Shown piece after piece: positions 25,376-34,534 of a stretch of DNA of 64,000 nucleotides; positions within the stretch are counted from its first letter, which is position 1, and the number at the start of each line of letters is the position of its first letter. Under the pieces are notes generated by a model. That model ran no database searches. It worked only from the letters and a program-made list of their open reading frames with translations, and was not told the DNA's origin. The position numbers were made by a program, and so were the translations under genes. The DNA comes from Rosettibacter primus (GTDB taxonomy: Bacteria > Bacteroidota > Ignavibacteria > Ignavibacteriales > Melioribacteraceae): NCBI RefSeq assembly GCF_036860675.1, contig NZ_JAYKGK010000004.1, positions 62,001-126,000 on the forward strand, written 5' to 3'.

Positions 25376-26083
25376 TCAATTATCGTTTGTAACTAAAGAA
25401 TTAAACTTTACAAAAAACTTTGAGCCTTTACCATATTCAGATTCAAAATTTAATTCAGCATTTATTTCTTCAAGCAATCTTTTGCATACTGTTAATCCCA
25501 CACCAGTTCCTTTGTCTTTGCTTGTAAAAAATCCTACTAAGATTTTTTCCTTATCTTCTGGCTTAATTCCACATCCAAAATCTTGAACTTCCCATAAAAC
25601 AATAATTTTATCATTATCAATTTTTCTTTTTGTCCTTACAATAACTTCCCCCCTCTCGTATGACGCTTCAATTGCATTGTTAATCAAATTAATAAATACC
25701 TGCAGTAATTTATTTTCATTAGCATATATTGATGGAATATTCTCATCCAATTCTTTAATGATTTTAATCCCCCTTTTTGAAGCTGTTATGCTGACAATTT
25801 CTATTGTCCTATCTGTAATTGCATTAATCGATATTGCTTTTTTTGTATCAGGCGACTTGCGTGTAAAATCAAGAATGTCACTAATAATAAAATTTATTCT
25901 TTCGAATGCTTCGAGCGAAGATGTAATTGATTCTTGAATTTCACTTGATAATTCATTCTCAAACATTTTCATGTAATCAAGATTCAGCTTGATTACAGTT
26001 AGCGGATTCCTAATCTCATGCAATAAACCTGCTGTTAGTTTACCCAATATCGTAAGCTTATTATTCTGAACAAAATCTTCCAA
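25376..26083 (-). CDS. Small soluble histidine kinase, partner of the NtrC-type regulator
   Basis: This 235-residue kinase has no sensor domain or membrane segment. HisKA begins almost at the N-terminus (His22 in TAGLLHEIRNPLTVIKLNLD), then HATPase_c with N box LLQVFINLINNAIEAS, G1 VQDFGCGIKPED and G2 GTGVGLTVCKRLLEE. The only in-frame start is TTG at 26083, just after an in-frame TAG. A minus-strand TATAAT (26106-26101) lies close upstream. Lack of a sensor domain next to a sigma-54 regulator recalls FlgS/FlgR pairs that sense flagellar assembly. That link is inferred from the flagellar neighbourhood only. Confidence 0.85.
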   Translation of the reverse strand: MEDFVQNNKLTILGKLTAGLLHEIRNPLTVIKLNLDYMKMFENELSSEIQESITSSLEAFERINFIISDILDFTRKSPDTKKAISINAITDRTIEIVSITASKRGIKIIKELDENIPSIYANENKLLQVFINLINNAIEASYERGEVIVRTKRKIDNDKIIVLWEVQDFGCGIKPEDKEKILVGFFTSKDKGTGVGLTVCKRLLEEINAELNFESEYGKGSKFFVKFNSLVTNDN

Positions 26084-26205
26084 TTTCTTGATATGTATCT
26101 ATTATAAGAAAATATTTATAACAAAAATACAAAAAGATTTTTTATTTATTAAACAATGCAAGTATTTATTAAAAGAATATGCTTAGGAGAAAAGTCTTAC
26201 CAAAA

Positions 26206-27150
26206 TTACTTCTGCAATTGATTATTTCTGAAGTAATCAACCGTTTCCTTTAATCCTTCAATTAAAGTATTTTCAGGGTAATAATTTAATTGTTCTATAG
26301 TTTCTTTAATGGAAGCCATACTATGTTTTATATCTCCTTTTCTTTCTTTTTCGTATATAATCTTACTTTTACTGTTTGTTAATTTAATAATTTCCCTTGC
26401 AATCTCATTAATTGAAATTGATTTACCAAGAGCTACATTAAAAACTCCAGAAACTTTATCATTCTTTGCTGCAAGTATATTTGCTTTTACAACATCTTTA
26501 ACAAAAATAAAATCACGGGTTTGTGTACCATCACCATAAATTGTAACAGGTTCATTAGCCAAAGCCTTTTTAATAAAAATTGGAATTGCAGCTGCATATT
26601 GACTGTCGGGATTTTGTCGCGGTCCAAATACATTAAAATACCTTAGTGAAACTGTTCCCAATCCATATTCTTTATTATACATTTTTAAGTAATACTCACC
26701 TTCGAGTTTAGTAATTCCATAAGGTGATTTAGGGTCGGGTAATGAATTAATTGATTTGGGTAATTCTTCGTTATCACCATAAATTGCAGCTGAACTGCTG
26801 AAAACAACTTTTTTAACTTTATGATATCTTGCTGCTTCAAGAACGTTTAATAAACCTATGATATTTATTTCAACACATTCAAAAGGTTTTTCTATAGACT
26901 CAGGGACAGATACAAGAGCTGCTAAATGATGAACATAGTCTGCATCTTTAAGCACATCAAAAACTAAAGATTTATCTGTAACACTCCCTTTATGAAAAAT
27001 TACACCATTAAGATTTTCTATATTAGATAAAAATCCTGAACGCAAATTATCTATTATATGAACTTCAGCCTCATCTTTCATCCAGTATTCAGCAATGTGA
27101 CTGCCAATGAAACCAGCTCCACCTGTTACAACAACTTTTATTTTTTTCAT
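26206..27150 (-). CDS. NAD-dependent sugar-nucleotide epimerase/dehydratase
   Basis: This 314-residue extended short-chain dehydrogenase has the Rossmann glycine motif VVTGGAGFIGSHIAEYW at the N-terminus, the substrate-side VFSSSAAIYGDNEELP and the catalytic Tyr/Lys in SPYGITKLEGEYYLKMY. The VSLRYFNVFGPRQNPDSQY and DGTQTRDFIFVKDV segments are typical of UDP-glucose/UDP-GlcNAc 4-epimerase-like enzymes. It probably supplies a nucleotide sugar for envelope polysaccharide. Substrate cannot be fixed by eye. It starts seven bases after htpG and is likely cotranscribed with it. Confidence 0.88.
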   Translation of the reverse strand: MKKIKVVVTGGAGFIGSHIAEYWMKDEAEVHIIDNLRSGFLSNIENLNGVIFHKGSVTDKSLVFDVLKDADYVHHLAALVSVPESIEKPFECVEINIIGLLNVLEAARYHKVKKVVFSSSAAIYGDNEELPKSINSLPDPKSPYGITKLEGEYYLKMYNKEYGLGTVSLRYFNVFGPRQNPDSQYAAAIPIFIKKALANEPVTIYGDGTQTRDFIFVKDVVKANILAAKNDKVSGVFNVALGKSISINEIAREIIKLTNSKSKIIYEKERKGDIKHSMASIKETIEQLNYYPENTLIEGLKETVDYFRNNQLQK

Positions 27151-27157
27151 TATTGTA

Positions 27158-29068
27158 TTATTGATAATTTTTTATTTTGAGATACCAGTTGCTCGACTCT
27201 TCCAGAATTTTGCTGCTTCTTTTAATAAATGAATGAATGTCCTCCAAATCGCTATCATTTAGTTGAGCTAAATCATATAACTGTTCAGTTGCAATCCTAA
27301 TGAATTCATCATTTGAATCAGATTTAAATATTTTTATAAGATTTCGCACAAGTATATTATCAGGATTTACTTCTAAAATTTTTTTTTGCGGAGCTAAATT
27401 TTTATTCGTAATTCTCAATATTTTTTGCATTGTGTTAGTTAATTCATTATCCTTCAGAACAAGACATGCTGCACTATCAACCAATCTTTTAGATTCAATT
27501 ACATCCTCAACTTTATCTCCAAGTATCTTTTTCATTTTTGATAGCAGACTGCTAAAATGTTTCTTATCATCACTGCTTAATTCTTCGACTTCCTTTTTAG
27601 CGTCAGTTAATGATTTGAATTCTTCGAGTTTCCTTGCATCTACAGTTTCAATAGATTTAAAATCATAATCTTTATATTTCCCCAACGAAGTTAAAATCAA
27701 CTCATCAATCGGGTCATACAAATAAAGAACCTCAAGATTTTTATTCTTGAAAATTTCCATGTGAGGGTCAGAATCAATAGCATTTCTATTTATCCCGCTT
27801 GCATAATATATTTCTTTTTGATTTTCGAGTTTTCTACTTATATACTCTTCAAGTGAAATTAATTCTTCTTCGTCCTTGCATTTTGATGAATTAAACCTCA
27901 AAAGTTCAATATATTTATCCTTATTGACAAAATCAGTATAACCAAGTTTAAAAACTTTACCATGCTCTTTCCAGAACTTACTATAACCTTCCCTTTCATT
28001 TTTTGCTTTTTCAATTAAATAAGTCAATACTGTAGTTGTTACACTTGAAGCAATTTTATTGAAAATTATATTTTCCTGAAGTGTTTCTCTTGATATATTT
28101 AATGGCAAATCTTCTGAATCAACAACTCCTTTCACAAAACTCAAATATTCAGGCAGCAAATCTTTATTCTTATGTTGAATTAAAACTCTTCTAACATACA
28201 AATCCAGACCATAATTTTCTCTGTCAATCCAGAAATATTCACTGCTTTTCTTTGGAATGAACAATAATGCATTAAATTGAATTGGAGCATCAATTGATTT
28301 GTGTATTATATCTGCGGGTTCTTCGGAATCATAAGTTAAAAATTTATAAAACTCATTGTACTGTTCCTTTGTGATGGAACTTTTGGGTTCGCGCCAGATT
28401 GCACTTATTGTGTTGATTTTTTCATTGCCAATATAAATGGGATAAGAAATAAAATTAGAATGTTTTTTAATTATTGATTCAAGTCGCCATTTTTCAGCAA
28501 ATTCTGTTGCGTCATCTTTTAAATAAATTTCAATTTTTGTTCCTCTTGGAATTTTTTCTTCTAGTGTTGTAATTTCATATTCACCTAAGCCATCAGATTT
28601 CCACTGAACAGCTTCATCTTCGGGACGAAATGATTTTGTTTTTATTACAACTTCTTTTGCAACCATAAATACTGAATAAAAACCAATACCAAATTTACCA
28701 ATGAGGTTAGTTGCTTCTGCTTTCGACTCCGAAAGTATTTTAAGAAATTCTTCAGTTCCAGATTTTGCTATAGTTCCAATATTTGTTATTAATTCATCTC
28801 TATTCATCCCAATTCCTGTATCAGAGACAATCAGCAATTTATTCTTTTCATCATTAGAAATTTTTATTTCAAGTGGTAAATCTTTATCAACAATTGCAGT
28901 TCCCCTGTTGGATTCAAATCTAAGTTTATCAAGTGCATCTGATGCATTTGAAATTAATTCTCGTAAAAAAATTTCTCTGCTTGTATAAAGAGAATGAACA
29001 AGAATGTCTAATAGTTTTTTTACTTCAGCTTTAAATTCATATTTTTTTACGGTTGGACTATCGCTCAT
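27158..29068 (-). CDS. htpG: HtpG, Hsp90 molecular chaperone
   Basis: The 636-residue cytoplasmic dimeric chaperone is driven by ATP. The N-terminal ATPase domain shows HSLYTSREIFLRELISNASDALDK (ATP-binding Asn), VSDTGIGMNRDELI and NLIGKFGIGFYSVFMVA. The middle domain has FKALLFIP-type sequence (here FNALLFIPKKSSEYFW) and LPLNISRETLQEN with the catalytic Arg. The C-terminal dimerisation domain follows. Length is typical of bacterial HtpG (about 624-636). A GGAGGATTT ribosome site precedes the ATG. Confidence 0.97.
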   Translation of the reverse strand: MSDSPTVKKYEFKAEVKKLLDILVHSLYTSREIFLRELISNASDALDKLRFESNRGTAIVDKDLPLEIKISNDEKNKLLIVSDTGIGMNRDELITNIGTIAKSGTEEFLKILSESKAEATNLIGKFGIGFYSVFMVAKEVVIKTKSFRPEDEAVQWKSDGLGEYEITTLEEKIPRGTKIEIYLKDDATEFAEKWRLESIIKKHSNFISYPIYIGNEKINTISAIWREPKSSITKEQYNEFYKFLTYDSEEPADIIHKSIDAPIQFNALLFIPKKSSEYFWIDRENYGLDLYVRRVLIQHKNKDLLPEYLSFVKGVVDSEDLPLNISRETLQENIIFNKIASSVTTTVLTYLIEKAKNEREGYSKFWKEHGKVFKLGYTDFVNKDKYIELLRFNSSKCKDEEELISLEEYISRKLENQKEIYYASGINRNAIDSDPHMEIFKNKNLEVLYLYDPIDELILTSLGKYKDYDFKSIETVDARKLEEFKSLTDAKKEVEELSSDDKKHFSSLLSKMKKILGDKVEDVIESKRLVDSAACLVLKDNELTNTMQKILRITNKNLAPQKKILEVNPDNILVRNLIKIFKSDSNDEFIRIATEQLYDLAQLNDSDLEDIHSFIKRSSKILEESSNWYLKIKNYQ

Positions 29069-29120
29069 AAATCCTCCATAAAATTACACACTTTAGCACC
29101 GCAAAAATAAAGAGGTTTAA

Positions 29121-29135
29121 TAATTGCAGCAATTA
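29121..29135. repeat. 15-base palindrome between tatA and htpG
   Basis: TAATTGC-A-GCAATTA is a perfect 7-bp inverted repeat around one base in the 80-base gap before htpG. The loop is too short for an RNA hairpin, so an operator for a dimeric repressor is the likelier reading. Nothing else supports this. Confidence 0.3.
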
Positions 29136-29148
29136 ACAACAATGGGGT

Positions 29149-29319
29149 TTATTTGGAATTGTCATTTTTGGAAGAATCTTCTTCACCACTTAAAGCTTTT
29201 TTGAAGGATTTAATTCCTTCCCCTAAGCCTTTCATAAGTTCTGGAATTTTCTTTGCACCAAATAATAGAACCAGAATAAAAATTATTATAATAATTTCAG
29301 TTGCGCCTATGTTACCCAT
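29149..29319 (-). CDS. tatA: TatA/E-family twin-arginine translocase subunit
   Basis: The 56-residue protein is TatA-like: a short N-terminus MGNIGATE, one membrane helix (IIIIIFILVLLF, about 8-20), the FGAKKIPELMKGLGEGIKSFKKA hinge and amphipathic helix, and a short charged tail. TatA oligomers form the pore for folded proteins carrying twin-arginine signals. A GAGG ribosome site lies six bases before the ATG. No tatB or tatC is adjacent. The gene lies before htpG on the same strand. Confidence 0.9.
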   Translation of the reverse strand: MGNIGATEIIIIIFILVLLFGAKKIPELMKGLGEGIKSFKKALSGEEDSSKNDNSK

Positions 29320-29372
29320 ATTGACCTCATTTTAACAACCGAAAATAAAAAATTAATCTTCCCTAACAAAAT

Positions 29373-29867
29373 TTATCTTTTGAAAATCAATTCATAAAGT
29401 GAAATAAATGCCATAAAATAAAATGATAGATACATTATCGATGCAGATATAACCGCTAGATAAACAAATTTTTCTTCAACAAATCTCATTAGCCATATTG
29501 AACCAAAAGAAATTATTATTGATACTAATGGTTCAGTCATAATAAATAATTTCAACCTGCCGTTAATTATCGAATTAAAATAAAATATCAGTCCAATAGA
29601 AAAGAATATAAAAGCCAATCCCAGAATATGATTATGTGTTGTAATTAACAATTCCGAGATTGGCTTAGGATAATTTTCTGGAACTTCAAAGTCAGAATCT
29701 ATGCTCTTTTTATCACCATTAAATCTTTCAATTGTACCTTTTGGTGAAAAAGAAGTTGTATGGTTTAAAAAAGCCAACCCAGTTCCTACTCCTATAGAAA
29801 TTACTATAGTATAAACAGCAATGAATTTTTTTAATGAACTATTTAAAGATTTTAAGGTGATATTCAT
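29373..29867 (-). CDS. Four-helix membrane protein of an FMN-binding/porin cassette
   Basis: This 164-residue protein is not a family I can name. It has a membrane helix at about 15-33, a polar stretch of about 45 residues (probably extracytoplasmic), then helices near 80-97, 107-127 and 135-160. The second helix begins with LITTHNHILGLAFIFF, whose two His residues at the membrane face could bind haem, metal or quinone. The ATG overlaps the FMN-binding gene stop by four bases (ATGA), so the two are coupled and probably work together, perhaps as an electron-transfer pair. Confidence 0.6.
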   Translation of the reverse strand: MNITLKSLNSSLKKFIAVYTIVISIGVGTGLAFLNHTTSFSPKGTIERFNGDKKSIDSDFEVPENYPKPISELLITTHNHILGLAFIFFSIGLIFYFNSIINGRLKLFIMTEPLVSIIISFGSIWLMRFVEEKFVYLAVISASIMYLSFYFMAFISLYELIFKR

Positions 29868-30382
29868 AATGTATCTTTAATGAGTGAAAAAAGAATACTC
29901 AGCTTTTTTATTCCTGTTGTTACTGAATTTGCAGAAATTGTAGCACCACTAATACTGCTTACATCTTTACCAACTTTGAATTGATGATTTACATCTTTCC
30001 CGTTAAATTGATTTAACCAGCTTTTCTCCTGAACAGCATTCCCATAAGATTCTCTATATTTAACTATCTCAGCTGTTAAAATCCTACCTTCACTATCAAA
30101 TATTACAATGAAAGTAATAGGTAATGATTTACCAAGCACATTATCAAGCATTGCAATACCAATCAATTTACCGTCGTCAAAAATCTTCCATAAATAAATA
30201 TATTTATTAAAAAATCTTTGATTACATTCTTTTTCTATTTTTGTTTTTATTTCTATTGGCAATTCAAATTTCTGAAATACCATTTTAATATTTTTATTAA
30301 AATAACTTGATATTATTTTTTCAGCATTTTCTTTTAAGTCAACTTGTACTAATAACAATAAAATTAATAGAACAGTTTTCAT
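29864..30382 (-). CDS. Exported FMN-binding domain protein
   Basis: The 172-residue protein has an N-terminal hydrophobic export or anchor segment (about 2-15). The FMN_bind domain has GIAMLDNVLGKSLPITFIVIFDSEGRI and the flavinylation motif SSISGATISANSVTTGIKKL. In this family (RnfG, NqrC and relatives) ApbE attaches FMN to the Thr of SGAT, here Thr148. It probably carries electrons on the outer face of the inner membrane. It lies between an outer-membrane porin (22 bases upstream) and a coupled membrane protein. No ApbE gene is in the window. Confidence 0.8.
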   Translation of the reverse strand: MKTVLLILLLLVQVDLKENAEKIISSYFNKNIKMVFQKFELPIEIKTKIEKECNQRFFNKYIYLWKIFDDGKLIGIAMLDNVLGKSLPITFIVIFDSEGRILTAEIVKYRESYGNAVQEKSWLNQFNGKDVNHQFKVGKDVSSISGATISANSVTTGIKKLSILFSLIKDTL

Positions 30383-30404
30383 AGATTAACCATAGAATGA
30401 ATTA

Positions 30405-31469
30405 TTAAAACATATAACCAACACCAAGATTAAATAGAGTAGTTTTTTCGTTGTTAAGCTCTCTTTTTCGTATACCATAATCCAATTTGAAAACAATTTG
30501 GTCAATAGGTTTTACTGACAACCCTACCATCCAGTAAGTAAAATGATTTCTTTTTTCTGAATCCCCGCCTAAATTTGTTTTTGCAGCAGTATTGTAATCA
30601 GAATAACGAATGAAAGGAATTACTTTTGTATCCCAATTAAAAAAGCTTGCAATATTATAACCTATATCCAGGTAAAAACCTGTTGATCGTTTTAGATTAT
30701 ACTTTTCATAATCAATGTTTCCGTATTCTGCAATAACATCTAAATTATTAGTTTGATATCTGCCATGAAGTTCATATAAATAAATTTTATTTGTTGAAGT
30801 ATCGCCTGATGCTTTATTATAGGTAAATGAACCTCCAATTTTCAAATTTGGAAAACCCAAATAATCTACTCTTAAATTGTAAAGGGGATTTTTCGCATCT
30901 GCCTTATAGCCTTTTCTTCTGCCATCCCTGATAGCATTTGATTCACTAAATTTATCACTATTTAATCCTTCCATTATCGTTAGTTTATAATCGAAAGAAT
31001 TTATTTTGCCATAAAATGCAATCCCGTTACCAAACCAGGTTGTAGGAATTATTCTTGTATTATAATCTGGACGTTCAACACCAAAAAATAATGGTGGTTC
31101 ATGAATTTCATTGATTAAGCCAACAGAAGGAAGAACAACCCCAGCTTGAAATCCAAGCCAATCAGTATAATGATAATTAACATAAGCCTGTTCTAATTCT
31201 ATTTCACCTTCCCCACCTTCAACATAATTATGTTCTAATTCTATTTCAGAATGAAAAGACCATTTATCATTCCATGAAAATCCTATAAAAGTAACAAATC
31301 GATGAAAATCAAGAATTTGTTTCAAAGGCTTTTTATCCGTTTTTTCATGATTATAGTGCAATTCACCATACCCATGAACAACAGCATTAAAGTCATACAC
31401 TCCATTTTGAGAAAGAAGAATAATTTGAAATAAGAACATTATGAATAAAGTAAATCTTAACTTTTGCAT
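30405..31469 (-). CDS. Outer-membrane beta-barrel porin
   Basis: The 354-residue protein has a signal peptide (MQKLRFTLFIMFLFQIILLSQ) and alternating polar/aromatic strands: FHRFVTFIGFSWNDKWSFHSEIELEH, AYVNYHYTDWLGFQAGVVLPSVGL, and a last strand ending in Phe (LFNLGVGYMF) as outer-membrane barrels do. The pattern resembles phosphate-selective OprO/OprP-like porins, with an N-terminal VHGYGELHYN strand. Substrate is unknown. A strong AGGAGG ribosome site precedes the ATG. It leads an operon with the FMN-binding and membrane proteins. Confidence 0.8.
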   Translation of the reverse strand: MQKLRFTLFIMFLFQIILLSQNGVYDFNAVVHGYGELHYNHEKTDKKPLKQILDFHRFVTFIGFSWNDKWSFHSEIELEHNYVEGGEGEIELEQAYVNYHYTDWLGFQAGVVLPSVGLINEIHEPPLFFGVERPDYNTRIIPTTWFGNGIAFYGKINSFDYKLTIMEGLNSDKFSESNAIRDGRRKGYKADAKNPLYNLRVDYLGFPNLKIGGSFTYNKASGDTSTNKIYLYELHGRYQTNNLDVIAEYGNIDYEKYNLKRSTGFYLDIGYNIASFFNWDTKVIPFIRYSDYNTAAKTNLGGDSEKRNHFTYWMVGLSVKPIDQIVFKLDYGIRKRELNNEKTTLFNLGVGYMF

Positions 31470-31664
31470 TTTTCCTCCTATTTATTTTATGGAATAATAA
31501 ATTAGTAACTAAAAAATACATGAATTTATTTAGACTAAATATAAATTAGATTTCATATTAAATCAAGCATTAATCTGTCTTCTACTAAATTTTTTTAAAA
31601 ATTTTATGAAATGATGAGATTATTTTTTTTAATTCAATAGGATTTTATAAATTTAGACAAAATA

Positions 31665-32051
31665 TTAATAATTTGATTTGGGTTGGAAAGATAAAGCTGC
31701 AGAATTTATGCAATATCTTAGTCCTGTTGGTTCTGGACCGTCATCAAAAACATGGCCTAAATGTCCTTCACAATTTTTACATAATACTTCTATTCTTTTC
31801 ATACCATGGCTATTATCCTCTTTGAGAATTATTTTGTTTTTATCAATAACATCATAAAAACTTGGCCAGCCACAAAATGACTTAAATTTTGTTTTCGAAT
31901 CAAATAATGTTTGGCCACAACCCGCACATTTGTATACCCCCTCTTCAAAAAAATTCCAGTATTTACCTGTAAAAGGTTTTTCAGTCCCTTTTTGTCTTAA
32001 GACATAATATTGTTCTTCTGTTAAAATTTTTTTCCAATCATAATTTTGCAT
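31665..32051 (-). CDS. msrB: Peptide methionine-(R)-S-oxide reductase MsrB
   Basis: The 128-residue enzyme reduces methionine-R-sulfoxide in proteins using thioredoxin. Two zinc-binding pairs are visible (CAGCGQTLF and CKNCEGHLGHVFDDGP), along with the substrate motif FCGWPSFYDVI and catalytic Cys114 in LRYCINSAALSF. No signal peptide is present, so it is cytoplasmic. Length is normal for a free-standing MsrB. It starts 12 bases after the SPOR-domain gene. Confidence 0.96.
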   Translation of the reverse strand: MQNYDWKKILTEEQYYVLRQKGTEKPFTGKYWNFFEEGVYKCAGCGQTLFDSKTKFKSFCGWPSFYDVIDKNKIILKEDNSHGMKRIEVLCKNCEGHLGHVFDDGPEPTGLRYCINSAALSFQPKSNY

Positions 32052-32063
32052 AAAGTCTTCATA

Positions 32064-32885
32064 CTATTTCATATTTTTTACATAATCTTCTACTTCTGTT
32101 AATGTTGAAAAATATCCTATTCTAACTCTATACCATATGCCTTTTCCAGGAATATTCACTTTAACAATAAATGCATTATGACCCATATTTCTTAATTTGC
32201 TTACTTCTCTTTCTGCTTTCCATTTTTCTTTCCATGATGATACTTGAACACAAAATTTATTACCATCTGTAAAAATTGTTTTATAAACCAATCTCTCAGC
32301 ACCTAAGTCATAATTTTCTTCATTTACATTTAATTCAGGTTCTAGTGAAATAGTTTTTCCTGTATCGTTAATGCTGCTATTTAATTTTTTTGATTCGATG
32401 TTGCTTGATTTAATATCAGAAAGCAAATCAACTTTATCCTGTTTATTTTGATTATGAAATTTTATGTAATTGATGCATTTTTCATAAAGAGCAGAAAAAA
32501 TTTTACTTGTATCAATTAAGCATACGTTATTTTCCCTCGCTATTTGTATTGGCTTATATGCATCCCCAACAATTTTAAGCTTTTTATCATAATATAAATT
32601 CCCGATAATATTTACTTTTCTTGAAACAGTATCAAACAATGTTTGTGTTTTGACATATATAATTTCTTGATTTATTTCATTTATAAATTTTGGTTGTTGA
32701 TAATAAGTAATCATAAGTGCAGATAAGATATTTTTTTCTTGTTTGATGCTTGAAGTGTCAAGATAAATTTCTTTATCATCAATACTAATAACCTTTTCCC
32801 ATTTTTTGGATAAAATTTGAGCATTAATTACTAAATGAGAAATTATAATCAAAATACACAGAGCAAGACAAAAAAATTTTTTCAT
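32064..32885 (-). CDS. Exported SPOR-domain protein with adhesin-E-like N-terminus
   Basis: The 273-residue protein has a signal peptide (residues 1-22, ending VINAQ). The N-terminal domain (about 25-150) with WEKVISIDDKEIYLDTSSI and a later tyrosine-rich strand resembles the surface-adhesin protein E fold. A linker is followed by a C-terminal SPOR domain (about 205-272; KFCVQVSSWKEKWKAEREVSKLRNMGHNAFIVKV). SPOR domains bind glycan strands stripped of peptides at division sites. It is therefore a periplasmic or envelope protein possibly tied to cell division. The identity of the N-terminal domain is tentative. Confidence 0.7.
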   Translation of the reverse strand: MKKFFCLALCILIIISHLVINAQILSKKWEKVISIDDKEIYLDTSSIKQEKNILSALMITYYQQPKFINEINQEIIYVKTQTLFDTVSRKVNIIGNLYYDKKLKIVGDAYKPIQIARENNVCLIDTSKIFSALYEKCINYIKFHNQNKQDKVDLLSDIKSSNIESKKLNSSINDTGKTISLEPELNVNEENYDLGAERLVYKTIFTDGNKFCVQVSSWKEKWKAEREVSKLRNMGHNAFIVKVNIPGKGIWYRVRIGYFSTLTEVEDYVKNMK

Positions 32886-33034
32886 AAAAAATATTTAACT
32901 CAAAAATCAATTGTAAAATAAATTATTTCAGGTAAAAATAAAATTCATTTAAAAAAGTTATGACAATTATGATAAAAACATTACAATTATCTTTTAACCA
33001 AAATTTGCTGTAAGGAATACTAAATTCAGATTTC

Positions 33035-33063
33035 TTGACAATCATACATTGAAGTATTAATTT
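33035..33063 (+). promoter_or_regulatory. Candidate nuo operon promoter
   Basis: TTGACA (33035-33040) is a perfect -35 element. TATTAA (33056-33061) or TAATTT (33058-33063) could serve as -10 at spacings of 15 or 17. A start near 33070 would give a leader of about 17 bases before nuoA. The ribosome site (GAAGA) is weak. Confidence 0.45.
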
Positions 33064-33086
33064 GCGCACAAATTTTTTGAAGATTA

Positions 33087-33500
33087 ATGCTTACTGAGTT
33101 CGGTAAAATTCTGATATTCATAATATTTGCTGCAATATTTGTAATAATTACACTTTTTGTAGCAAAAATTATAAGCCCAAATCGTCCGACGCATGAAAAA
33201 TTAAAAATCTATGAATGCGGCGAAAATCCTGAAGGCTCGCCATGGATTAAGTTTAATATTCGTTTTTATGTTGTCGCTTTGATTTTTTTAATTTTTGATG
33301 TAGAGGTTGTTCTTCTTTTTCCATGGGCTTTAATTTATAAAGATTATGGAATTTACGGTTTTCTTTCAGGAATAATATTTTTACTACTATTAATTTTAGG
33401 AATGGCTTATGAGTGGAGGAAAGGTGATTTGGAATGGGCAAGACCTCAACCAAAACCTCCAATCTTAGATGAACTATTAAAAAACAAAAATCAAGTTTAA
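33087..33500 (+). CDS. nuoA: NADH-quinone oxidoreductase subunit A
   Basis: The 137-residue, three-helix membrane subunit of complex I. The NuoA loop motif KLKIYECGENPEGSPWIKF is visible at about 33-51, and the second helix carries VVALIFLIFDVEVVLLFPWA. It starts the nuoABCDHIJKLMN operon. Confidence 0.96.
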   Translation: MLTEFGKILIFIIFAAIFVIITLFVAKIISPNRPTHEKLKIYECGENPEGSPWIKFNIRFYVVALIFLIFDVEVVLLFPWALIYKDYGIYGFLSGIIFLLLLILGMAYEWRKGDLEWARPQPKPPILDELLKNKNQV

Positions 33501-33503
33501 TCG

Positions 33504-33995
33504 ATGGGCTTACTCGATAAAGAATTCTCAGATGGCAATATAGTAATTACTAAAGTTGAAGATTTATTTAATTGGGCTCGCCTCTCTTCTATATGGCAGC
33601 TTGGATTTGGACTGGCATGTTGTGCAATTGAGATGATGGCAACTTCAGCTTCTCATTACGACTTTGACCGCTTTGGAGTTATTCCACGGAATACACCAAG
33701 GCAAGCCGATGCAATTATTATTTCCGGCACTGTAACGCTTAAAATGGCTCTTCGTATTAAAAGATTATATGAACAAATGCCAGAACCAAAATATATTATT
33801 TCAATGGGAAGCTGCGCTAATTGTGGTGGACCTTATTGGGAACACGGCTATCATGTTTTAAAAGGAGTTGATAGAGTAATTCCTGTTGATGTATATGTGC
33901 CAGGTTGTCCACCAAGACCCGAAGCATTATTAGAAGGTTTACTAAAATTGCAGGAAAAAATTAGGAACGAATCATTAATAAAAAAATCTGTATGA
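33504..33995 (+). CDS. nuoB: NADH-quinone oxidoreductase subunit B
   Basis: The 163-residue subunit holds the terminal [4Fe-4S] cluster N2 that reduces quinone. Ligands are the adjacent Cys pair in GLACCAIEMMA, the Cys in MGSCANCGGPYW and the Cys in VPGCPPRPEALLEG. It starts three bases after nuoA and overlaps nuoC by four. Confidence 0.97.
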   Translation: MGLLDKEFSDGNIVITKVEDLFNWARLSSIWQLGFGLACCAIEMMATSASHYDFDRFGVIPRNTPRQADAIIISGTVTLKMALRIKRLYEQMPEPKYIISMGSCANCGGPYWEHGYHVLKGVDRVIPVDVYVPGCPPRPEALLEGLLKLQEKIRNESLIKKSV

Positions 33996-34522
33996 AAAGC
34001 ACAGAAGAAATTTTTGAGATATTAAAAAAAGAATTTGGTGAAGCAATTATTTCAATCGACAAAGATCTTCCAACTGAACCCATAATTTCGATTAATCCAT
34101 TCGAAATAAAAAAAGTTTGTTTGTTTCTCAGAGATAATGAAGAATTAAAGTTTGACAGCTTAATGGTTTTATCCGGTGTTGATGATGCTAATGGCGAAAA
34201 AATAAAAGATGAAGATGGAACTGAAATCATAAAAGGTGGAACATTAAGTGTTTACTATCATTTATATTCGATTCCATTTAAGCATAAGGTTACATTAAAA
34301 GTATCAACGCCAAGAGAAAACCCTCAAGTAGAATCTGTTGAATCAGTTTGGAAATGTGCCGACTGGCATGAACGAGAAGCTTATGATATGTTCGGAATTA
34401 TCTTTCTAAATCATCCTGATTTAAGAAGAATTCTTATGCCTTATGACTGGGAAGCTGGTTATCCATTAAGAAAAGATTATAAAAATCCCGAATTTTATCA
34501 GGGAATGAAGGTTCCTTACTAA
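33992..34522 (+). CDS. nuoC: NADH-quinone oxidoreductase subunit C
   Basis: The 176-residue 30-kDa hydrophilic subunit of the complex I connecting arm. Family signatures are SVWKCADWHEREAYDMFGI and LRRILMPYDWEAGYPLRKDY near the C-terminus. It is separate from nuoD, not fused as in E. coli. The start ATG lies in GTATGA overlapping the nuoB stop. Confidence 0.97.
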   Translation: MKSTEEIFEILKKEFGEAIISIDKDLPTEPIISINPFEIKKVCLFLRDNEELKFDSLMVLSGVDDANGEKIKDEDGTEIIKGGTLSVYYHLYSIPFKHKVTLKVSTPRENPQVESVESVWKCADWHEREAYDMFGIIFLNHPDLRRILMPYDWEAGYPLRKDYKNPEFYQGMKVPY

Positions 34523-34534
34523 TTTGAATTGACT

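Noticed and set aside
29075..29110. CIRCE-type heat-shock operator before htpG
   Set aside because: Only a half-site resembling GTGCTAA is present, and the opposite arm is missing.
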